5,038 nt of DNA from Acidobacteriaceae bacterium (lineage in GTDB: Bacteria > Acidobacteriota > Terriglobia > Terriglobales > Acidobacteriaceae). Position 1 is the stretch's first letter, and the number at the start of each line of letters is the position of its first letter. The notes below the pieces were generated by a model. That model was not told the DNA's origin, made no database searches, and saw only the letters and a list, made by a program, of their open reading frames with translations. The stretch is from the NCBI GenBank assembly GCA_030838305.1, contig JAUTWY010000243.1, forward strand, positions 1-5,038. Direction: 5' to 3'. The position numbers were made by a program, and so were the translations under genes. Positions 1-5,038 of this stretch are shown in pieces.

Positions 1-313
1 CCCTCGTCGCCGCCTGCCCCGCTCTCGGAGCTTCCGGGTCCACCACTTCCGCGGCTTCGATTCGCTTCGTGAGAAAGCGAATCCGCCCATCGATCTGCCG
101 CAGCCGCCGCTTGCCGTACTGATAGTCAGCGTTTTCACTGCGATCGCCATTGCTGGCAGCCCACGCTACCACCTCCGTCACGGCCGGGCGTTCCTTGGTG
201 AGCAGAAACCGGTGCTCATCTTTGAGGCGCTGCAGCCCGCTCCGCGTTATGTAGTTCTTGCCTGGCGTCGCGGGCTCGTCCCTTTGTGGTTTTCTCGTAA
301 ACCCTTTTCGCAT
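1..313 (-). CDS. greB: GreB-type transcription elongation (transcript cleavage) factor, C-terminus beyond left edge
   Basis: Gre factors insert a coiled coil into the secondary channel of RNA polymerase and stimulate cleavage of backtracked RNA. Reading the minus strand from ATG at 313-311 gives 104 uninterrupted codons to the window edge. The start MRKGFTRKP is followed by the Gre N-terminal domain: YITRSGLQRLKDEHRFLL (about 21-38), then the diagnostic loop GDRSENADYQYGKRRLR (56-72). Asp57 and Glu60 correspond to the catalytic acidic pair at the coiled-coil tip of GreA/GreB. The second helix follows (IRFLTKRIEAAEVVDPEAP). The ADYQYGKRRLR wording is typical of GreB rather than GreA. The C-terminal FKBP-like domain is not in the window. 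The N-terminus is about 16 residues longer than in E. coli GreB. A purine stretch GGAAAG lies about 8 bases before the ATG; an in-frame GTG at 349-347 is a less likely start. No frameshift is seen. Confidence 0.93.
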   Translation of the reverse strand, partial: MRKGFTRKPQRDEPATPGKNYITRSGLQRLKDEHRFLLTKERPAVTEVVAWAASNGDRSENADYQYGKRRLRQIDGRIRFLTKRIEAAEVVDPEAPRAGQAATR

Positions 314-336
314 CTCGTAGTCTTTCCAGGGCGAAT

Positions 337-418
337 CCAGCGGGTGCACCAATAAACGCGGATGAACGTCGATAAAAAACACCGTAGGTAATCCGCGTTT
401 ATGGGAGTTCATCTGCGG
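337..418. repeat. Two inverted copies of a ~27-bp intergenic repeat
   Basis: A 12-base sequence ATCCGCGTTTAT at 391-402 recurs as its exact reverse complement at 352-363. The similarity continues weakly past the perfect core. The right copy (391-418) goes on to GTTCATCTGCGG, and the left copy, read on the minus strand (363-337), goes on to GCACCCGCTGG. Transcribed RNA could form a 12-bp stem with a 27-base loop (364-390). From memory, elements of the form ATCCGCGTTTAT followed by GTTCATCYGCGG are scattered between genes in several environmental phyla, so this is probably a dispersed intergenic repeat. The left copy ends 24 bases before the greB start and so lies in its leader or promoter region. 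An effect on greB is possible but not shown. Confidence 0.6.
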
Positions 419-455
419 CCCTAGCTGATTTTTTCACATCTTGCAGCCCCTAGCT
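410..455. repeat. Imperfect direct repeat, two copies of ~18 bp
   Basis: The copy at 410-426 (CATCTGCGGCCCTAGCT) and the copy at 437-455 (CATCTTGCAGCCCCTAGCT) differ by two inserted bases and one substitution. They are separated by a T-rich 10-base spacer (GATTTTTTCA). The first copy overlaps the end of the inverted-repeat element at 391-418. The pair lies on the 3' side of the transposase remnant, so it could mark the outer end of the old insertion, but no matching inverted terminus was found near 1340. The remaining non-coding stretch 456-579 shows no gene, RNA or clear signal. Confidence 0.45.
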
Positions 456-579
456 ACCTTCCGTCGCAAAAATGCGCTTTCGGATATAGACCCGGTAACA
501 TTGCACGCAACCGATATAGCCTTCGGTGGTGATATTGCGCTGACCCATTCTCGTAAACGAGGAAGCGGGCGGTGCCGGC

Positions 580-1336
580 TTAGGTGCTCTGTCGCGCAAG
601 ATAGCACCCCATCTGGATGAAATTGTCCGCGATCACTCCCAGCCCCACCCAACGGCGCATTCCGTCTAGGCCGGGATAGAGGCAACGTCGCAATCCGTGT
701 CTTCGTTTGAGCACGCTGATCCTACCCTCCGAGGCGGTTCTCCACTTTTGTCCTCTGCGAAACCAACGCTGGTGCTCAAGATGTTTCCGTTCGCTACTCT
801 TGGTGTTCTTGTTGGGCACCGACATCCACTGGACCCCAAGCGCTTGTCCTGCCTTCTCGTTCTCGCGCGAATAAAATCCCGCATCGGCGGCCACCAGGCG
901 CGGGATTCGTCCCAATCTCTGTTGGTGCACTTCGATCGAGGACAGCAATAGAGTCGAGTCCGCAGGGCGCTCGGCATACACCTCAAAGTGGGTCACGATT
1001 TGGTTTTCCGCTTCCTGGATCTTGACCAGCTTGCCAAATACGTTGGGGCTTGCTCGCTCTCCCTTTGCGAATAATTTCCGTGTGCGGCTCGAACACACTC
1101 ACGATCTTTCCCGCCGACTTCGTGTCGCCTGCGAAAATCCGTATCCGCGTTTGTCTCACCACTTGCCGAACCCGCCCCACCATAGTCTCCAAGGCTTGCG
1201 TCAGACCTTCCACGGGAGTGCGACGACGACGCGACGCCTGCTTCACTTCCGCCAATACTCTGTTCGCCTGATTCATCACTTTTCGTGTCAAGCTGAGGAG
1301 CTCTCGATACTCCCGGCATCCGGGTCGATAAGGCAA
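580..1336 (-). pseudogene. Decayed ISNCY-type DDE transposase, N-terminally truncated and frameshifted
   Basis: The protein would cut and rejoin DNA ends of an insertion sequence. Two overlapping minus-strand frames together give one transposase. The first (from about 1336) reads YRPGCREYRELLSLTRKV and ends in EIIRKGRASKP. The second continues NVFGKLVKIQEAENQIVTH and runs to TAA at 582-580. Joining them requires one base fewer in the GGGG at 1045-1048 (CCCC on the coding strand). All three catalytic carboxylates are recognisable: Asp in IFAGDTKS (1126-1124), Asp in LVAADAGFYS (885-883) and Glu in EGRISVLKRRHGL (729-727). The C-terminal signature RRWVGLGVIADN is also present. About 255 residues remain; family members are, from memory, above 400, so the N-terminal part is missing. 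No intact start codon with a ribosome-binding site is evident, and terminal inverted repeats could not be defined. The family assignment rests on remembered motifs. Confidence 0.87.
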
Positions 1337-1341
1337 TCGCC

Positions 1342-1758
1342 AGCACTCGCCCCGATACGGATCGCAGTTTTGCGGATATCCTTCGCTGGAAACTGAGAGA
1401 GCGGGCCGCGGCGTGGCCGCGCTCGATACGTGTGCTTCAAACCGTGCCCGATGCAGAAGTCACCGGGCTGCGAGCAACGATCCGCGGGCACGCCAGCGTG
1501 CTTATACAGTCCGGCGGCCTGAATGGTTTGACCGATACTGTTTGGTCTGAAAAGCCGAGCCCGGTTGCTTTCGCCGGCCCGCGTCGCTTTCTGCACCGGG
1601 GATCGCCTTTCGACGACCTCCCGCCGATCCACGCGGTCCTGCTCAGCCACAATCATTACGATCATATGGACATACCGACCCTGCGCCGTCTCAACGCCAG
1701 GCATCGCCCGCTGATCGTGACGCCGCTCGGCAACGACACGATCTTGACGCGGCGTTGA
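1342..1758 (+). pseudogene. N-terminal remnant of a metallo-beta-lactamase-fold hydrolase (NAPE-PLD/UlaG-like)
   Basis: Relatives are metal-dependent hydrolases that include NAPE-hydrolysing phospholipase D. The open frame carries SFADILRWKLRERAAAWP (from about 1366), then the first strands GHASVLIQSGGLN, then TDTVWSEKPSPVAFAGPRR. The zinc-binding motif HNHYDHMD (HxHxDH) lies at 1648-1671, followed by RHRPLIVTPLGNDTIL. This order matches the N-terminal half of the family closely. The frame stops at TGA 1756-1758, so the later His/Asp metal ligands and more than half of the domain are missing. Similarity begins before the first GTG (1432), with no plausible start codon upstream: the frame is open from 1297, but that part belongs to the transposase on the other strand. 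Both ends are therefore lost and the product should be inactive. Reading 1740-1829 in another frame stays open but shows no recognisable continuation. Confidence 0.85.
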
Positions 1759-1847
1759 GTAAACGAGGTGGAGTCTTATACCTGCCGGTACACATATTGA
1801 ATCTCCCCAACTGCGGCACGCATCAGTAAACACCGGGGTTCAGAGGG
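1755..1847 (+). promoter_or_regulatory. Leader of the efflux operon; weak promoter candidate
   Basis: About 89 bases separate the broken hydrolase frame from the adaptor gene. A possible sigma-70-like promoter is TTGAGT (1755-1760), a 16-base gap, then TATACC (1777-1782); both boxes are imperfect. Directly before the adaptor ATG is AGAGGG (1842-1847). That leaves no spacer for ATG 1848 but an ideal 9 bases for the in-frame TTG at 1857. GGGG at 1835-1838 is another weak ribosome-binding candidate, better placed for the ATG. No clear operator palindrome is visible. Confidence 0.25.
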
Positions 1848-2942
1848 ATGGCCAAATTGAAAAAACTATTCGTTGTTTTGTTTGTCGGGCTGTCGGCCCT
1901 CGTCGCTGTCACAGGTTCCGGATGCGGCAAGACAGAAGCGAAGGAGCCTGCTCCACAACCGCTTCCAGTCAACACGCAGACGGTGAATCTGACACCAGTA
2001 CCGCGAGTGGATGAATATGTGGCAACGGTAAAGTCGCGCCGCTCGGCCAGCATACAGCCACAGGTAGATGGTTCGCTGACCCGCATCCTGGTGAAGTCGG
2101 GCGATCACGTGCGTGCGGGACAAGCGTTGATGACGATTGATCCGCTGAAGCAGCAGGCGACCGTCGAGCAACAGCGCAGCACCGAAGCACAGAAGAAAGC
2201 GACGTACGACTACAACACGCAGGAAGTAGAGCGCCAGCGCCAACTTTTCCAGGCCGGCGTGACCAGTAAGCAGAACCTCGACTCGGCGGTGCAGGCATTC
2301 GAGAATTCGAAGGCCGACTGGGAAGCTTCCACCGCGGCGAGCGCCTCCGAGCGGCGCCAACTTGCTTATTACAACCTAACTGCGCCATTCTCTGGTGTCG
2401 TGGGCGACATTCCGGTACATATCGGCGATTACGTTTCGCCGCAAACGTTATTGACTACCGTGGATGAGAATACCGAACTGGAAGCCTACGTCTACGTTCC
2501 GACAGAACGGGCCGCGGATGTACGTATGGGCCTTCCCGTGCAGATTGTCACAAGTGGCGGGCTGTTGATCGAGAGCACAAAGGTCGATTTCATTTCGCAG
2601 CAAGTGGACAACGGGCTCCAGGGAATACTGGTGAAGGCGCCTCTCCGGAGCTCGCTCGACAAGTTCCGGAATGCACAGCTGGTCAAGGCGCGGGTCGTAT
2701 GGAGCACGGCTCCTACGCCAACGATTCCAGTGCTGGCGGTGACACGCATCGGAGGACAGTCGTTCGTTTACGTGGCGACTCAGGCTGAACATGGGAGCGT
2801 TGCCAGGCAGCGTGCAGTCACTCTCGGCGATACCGTCGGTAACGACTATGCCGTCAACAGCGGCTTGAAGCCCGGGGAAAAAGTCATCATCTCCGGCACC
2901 CAGTTCCTAGTCGACGGAGCGCTGATTAAGCCGATCAGCTAG
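1848..2942 (+). CDS. RND efflux periplasmic adaptor subunit (MexA/AcrA, membrane fusion protein family)
   Basis: The adaptor bridges the inner-membrane RND permease and an outer-membrane channel. The 364-residue length is normal for the family. Residues 4-25 form a lysine-led hydrophobic signal followed by Cys26. The context TGSGC is a poor lipobox (Gly at -3), so lipidation is possible but not certain. The two halves of the lipoyl domain lie at about 67-100 (SASIQPQVDGSLTRILVKSG) and 175-210 (LTAPFSGVVGDIPVHIGDYV). Between them is a helical hairpin (about 102-172). Its tip carries the TolC-contacting pattern RxxxLxxxxxxS at Arg129, Leu133 and Ser140, followed by LDSA. The beta-barrel and membrane-proximal domains follow, with IPVLAVTRIGGQSFVYV and GLKPGEKVIISG near the end. 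ATG 1848 is the default start; TTG 1857, giving MKKLFVV, is a real alternative. It precedes the permease gene by 62 bases in a presumed operon. The substrate cannot be told from the sequence. Confidence 0.95.
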   Translation: MAKLKKLFVVLFVGLSALVAVTGSGCGKTEAKEPAPQPLPVNTQTVNLTPVPRVDEYVATVKSRRSASIQPQVDGSLTRILVKSGDHVRAGQALMTIDPLKQQATVEQQRSTEAQKKATYDYNTQEVERQRQLFQAGVTSKQNLDSAVQAFENSKADWEASTAASASERRQLAYYNLTAPFSGVVGDIPVHIGDYVSPQTLLTTVDENTELEAYVYVPTERAADVRMGLPVQIVTSGGLLIESTKVDFISQQVDNGLQGILVKAPLRSSLDKFRNAQLVKARVVWSTAPTPTIPVLAVTRIGGQSFVYVATQAEHGSVARQRAVTLGDTVGNDYAVNSGLKPGEKVIISGTQFLVDGALIKPIS

Positions 2943-2987
2943 CACGTTGGGTCGAAGTGACCGGTAGCCGCGGCGCAACCGTGCGGC

Positions 2988-2999
2988 AGGAAGAGGAAG
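2988..2999 (+). promoter_or_regulatory. Tandem Shine-Dalgarno that fixes the permease start
   Basis: AGGAAGAGGAAG contains two AGGA-type ribosome-binding cores in a row. Its end is 5 bases before TTG 3005. This supports the TTG start over the in-frame GTG at 2981, which precedes this site and would place it inside the coding region. Confidence 0.6.
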
Positions 3000-3004
3000 T
3001 AGAT

Positions 3005-5038
3005 TTGGTTGATTTTTTCATTAAGCGGCCAATTTTTGCCACGGTGTGCGCCCTGTTGATTATTCTGGCGGGGGCGGTTTCCATCCCCGGCCTGCCGATC
3101 TCGCTGTATCCGGATCTGGCGCCACCGCAGGTCACCGTCACCAGCAACTACGTCGGCGCGAACGCCCAGGTGGTCGAGTCCGCCGTTACGATTCCCCTGG
3201 AGCAGCAAATTAACGGCGTCCAGGGAATGCACTACATTACCTCAACCAGTTCGAACGACGGCACCAGCAACATCAATGTAACCTTCCGCACTGGATATGA
3301 CCTGAACATTGCCGCGGTCGATGTGCAGAACCGAGTGGCGACGGCCCAAGGCCGCCTGCCGCAAGAAATCAAGAACACCGGCGTGACCATCACCAAGGCA
3401 AATCCCAACTTCGTCTTTGCCGCCGGATTCTATTCTCCCGATAATAGCCTTTCGAACCAATACATCTCCAACTACCTGGATGTCTACGTCAAGGACGCTT
3501 TGAAGCGGATCCCGGGGGTCGGCGACGTAGTCATTTTCGGCGAGCGCAAGTATGCCATGCGCATTTGGCTCGACCCGACAAAACTGGCTGCGCGCCAACT
3601 TACCGCGGCTGACATAGTCGCTGCTCTGCAGGAGCAGAACGTCGAAATACCCGCTGGACAATTGGGCCGCCCGCCCGCCGATCCCAAGCAGAATTTTCAG
3701 GTGACATTGCGTGTGATCGGGCGACTTTCAGAGCCGAGGGAATTCGAAAATATCATCATCAAGAATACGCGTAACGGGATTGTGCAGCTCAAGGAAGTCG
3801 GACGCGCAGAAATCGGCGCGGAGAGCTATGACACGAACCTTTTGTACAGTGGGCACGAAGCCATCGGGGTTGGTGTGCAGCAGCTCTCGAATGCCAATGC
3901 GCTGGAGGTCGACAAGGCTGCCAAGGCGGCGCTCATCGAGCTTTCGAAGTCGTTTCCTCCCGGCATCAAGTACGTAATCGCTTTTGACACGACCACCGTG
4001 GTCGGCGACTCGGTGAAAGAAGTTGTCACTACGCTGGAAGAAGCGGTGATCATTGTCATTATTGTGATCTTCCTCTTCCTGCTGGATTGGCGTGCGACCA
4101 TCATTCCGGCGGTCACCATTCCGGTTTCGCTGATTGGTACGTTTGCTTTCATCAACGCTTTCCATTTCTCCATCAATTCGCTGACGCTTTTTGGGATCAC
4201 TCTCGCGACCGGCCTGGTAGTGGATGACGCAATTGTCGTCATCGAAAATGCGCAGCGGCACATCAACCAGGGCAACACCGACCCGCATACAGCCACTTCC
4301 GCGGCAATGCGCGAAGTCTCGAGCGCCGTGGTGGCCACTTCGTTGGTTCTGATTTCGGTATTTGTGCCGGTGTCGTTCTTCCCCGGCACTACCGGAATTC
4401 TGTACCGGCAATTCTCGTTGACCATCGCATTCTCAATTGCAATCTCGCTCTTCAATGCTCTCACTCTCTCGCCCGCTCTAGCGGCCCTCCTGCTGCGCGG
4501 TGAAGAGCAAAAATATTCCGTGCTTGATTGGACGCGTATCTCCTGGCTCTCGCGCGGCTACAGCAACGTCGCGCATTCCATTGACGGCGCCATCCATGGG
4601 TTTGGAAACGCCTACGGCAAAGCCGTTTCAAAGGTATTGAACTACAGGTACGCCGTGATCGTTCTGTTTCTAGCGGGCCTGGCCGCCACTGGCTATATGT
4701 ACGTTCATGTTCCTACGGGATTTGTCCCGCAGGAAGATCAAAATTACTTCATCGTGGTGGTGCAAGCGCCGCAGGGTGCCTCACTCTCCTATACAACGGA
4801 TGTCGCCAGGCAAGCGGAGGAGATTTTGCGTGCCGATCCCGACGTCTTCGGTACATTCGCGGTTCCGGGTTTTTCGCTCTCCGGCGGCAGTTCGTCAAAC
4901 TATGGCCTGATCTTCGCCCCGCTGAAGCCTATTGACGATCGCAAAGGCAAAGGCCACGCGGCCAGCGATATTGTGGCGCGAGTCTCGCCAAAACTGTTCG
5001 GGGTTCCGGGAGCGATCGTTGTAGCCTTCGAACCTCCC
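3005..5038 (+). CDS. RND efflux permease, AcrB/MexB-like (HAE-1 family), C-terminus beyond right edge
   Basis: This is the inner-membrane proton/drug antiporter that forms a trimer and takes substrates from the periplasm and membrane. From TTG 3005 the frame is open for 678 codons to the window edge; AcrB-type proteins have about 1,050. It begins VDFFIKRPIFATV with TM1 at about 10-30, followed by the first porter domain (YPDLAPPQVTVTSNYVGA, LEQQINGVQGMHYITS). TM2-TM6 lie at roughly 340-360, 366-386, 392-415, 440-460 and 470-495. TM4 holds GLVVDDAIVVIEN, with the proton-relay pair Asp407-Asp408 falling at the same numbers as in E. coli AcrB. TM7 is near 550-568, then GFVPQEDQNYF and the start of the second porter domain with a glycine/serine-rich loop at about 622-634. 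The relay lysine of TM10 is outside the window. TTG is chosen because of the strong ribosome-binding site 5 bases upstream. HAE-1 is favoured over the metal (HME) type by overall wording; the substrate is unknown. Confidence 0.96.
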   Translation, partial: MVDFFIKRPIFATVCALLIILAGAVSIPGLPISLYPDLAPPQVTVTSNYVGANAQVVESAVTIPLEQQINGVQGMHYITSTSSNDGTSNINVTFRTGYDLNIAAVDVQNRVATAQGRLPQEIKNTGVTITKANPNFVFAAGFYSPDNSLSNQYISNYLDVYVKDALKRIPGVGDVVIFGERKYAMRIWLDPTKLAARQLTAADIVAALQEQNVEIPAGQLGRPPADPKQNFQVTLRVIGRLSEPREFENIIIKNTRNGIVQLKEVGRAEIGAESYDTNLLYSGHEAIGVGVQQLSNANALEVDKAAKAALIELSKSFPPGIKYVIAFDTTTVVGDSVKEVVTTLEEAVIIVIIVIFLFLLDWRATIIPAVTIPVSLIGTFAFINAFHFSINSLTLFGITLATGLVVDDAIVVIENAQRHINQGNTDPHTATSAAMREVSSAVVATSLVLISVFVPVSFFPGTTGILYRQFSLTIAFSIAISLFNALTLSPALAALLLRGEEQKYSVLDWTRISWLSRGYSNVAHSIDGAIHGFGNAYGKAVSKVLNYRYAVIVLFLAGLAATGYMYVHVPTGFVPQEDQNYFIVVVQAPQGASLSYTTDVARQAEEILRADPDVFGTFAVPGFSLSGGSSSNYGLIFAPLKPIDDRKGKGHAASDIVARVSPKLFGVPGAIVVAFEPP

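Noticed and set aside
311..349. GTG at 349-347 as an alternative greB start
   Set aside because: It would add 12 residues that do not resemble the family and would start inside the intergenic repeat copy; ATG 313 gives a normal GreB start.
697..951. A plus-strand open frame of 84 codons inside the transposase region
   Set aside because: It lies opposite the conserved transposase core with its catalytic Asp and Glu; no ribosome-binding site or family resemblance.
1288..1833. A 181-codon minus-strand open frame across the junction
   Set aside because: It runs antisense to the hydrolase remnant, including its metal motif, and out of frame with the transposase. It has no recognisable domain.
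2962..2981. Palindromic GC-rich stretch between adaptor and permease as a terminator or attenuator
   Set aside because: The GCCGCGGC palindrome is short, the outer pairing is only 4 bp with a poor fit, and there is no T run. Accidental in GC-rich DNA.
3728..4464. Two long overlapping minus-strand open frames (up to 227 codons) opposite the permease
   Set aside because: The plus strand encodes an unmistakable RND permease here; the antisense products are low-complexity and match no family I recognise. They are shadows of biased codon use.
1..5038. CRISPR array, tRNA/rRNA gene, riboswitch or defence system
   Set aside because: No regularly spaced repeats, no tRNA-like or rRNA sequence, and every coding stretch is explained by known families. 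No sign of a novel system in this window.

Overview
The window looks like chromosomal DNA of a free-living Gram-negative bacterium. The style of the RND efflux genes, the GreB sequence and the dispersed intergenic repeat recall soil Acidobacteriota, but that assignment is an inference from remembered resemblance and was not tested by any search.

Layout from left to right. Positions 1-313 (minus strand) hold the first 104 codons of a GreB-type transcript cleavage factor that runs off the left edge. Positions 314-579 are non-coding. They contain two copies of a roughly 27-bp element in opposite orientation, the nearer one only 24 bases from the greB start, and then an imperfect direct repeat of about 18 bp. 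Positions 580-1336 (minus) are the remains of a DDE transposase of the ISNCY type, lacking its N-terminal part and split by a one-base frameshift at a run of four G. At about 1336-1350 this remnant abuts a second broken gene on the plus strand. That gene is the N-terminal part of a metallo-beta-lactamase-fold hydrolase of the NAPE-PLD/UlaG-like group. It has no start codon and stops at 1758, well before the rest of its metal site.

The right two thirds are intact and carry a two-gene efflux operon on the plus strand. It consists of a periplasmic adaptor of the MexA/AcrA type (1848-2942) and, 62 bases later, an inner-membrane RND permease of the AcrB/MexB (HAE-1) type. The permease starts with TTG at 3005 and is cut by the right edge after 678 codons. 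Together with an outer-membrane TolC-like channel, probably encoded beyond the window, they would form a tripartite pump driven by the proton gradient. No local regulator gene is visible upstream; the operon follows directly on the decayed region.

I see no previously undescribed system here. The most useful points are the two edge-truncated real genes (greB and the permease), the structure of the decayed junction, and the paired repeat upstream of greB.
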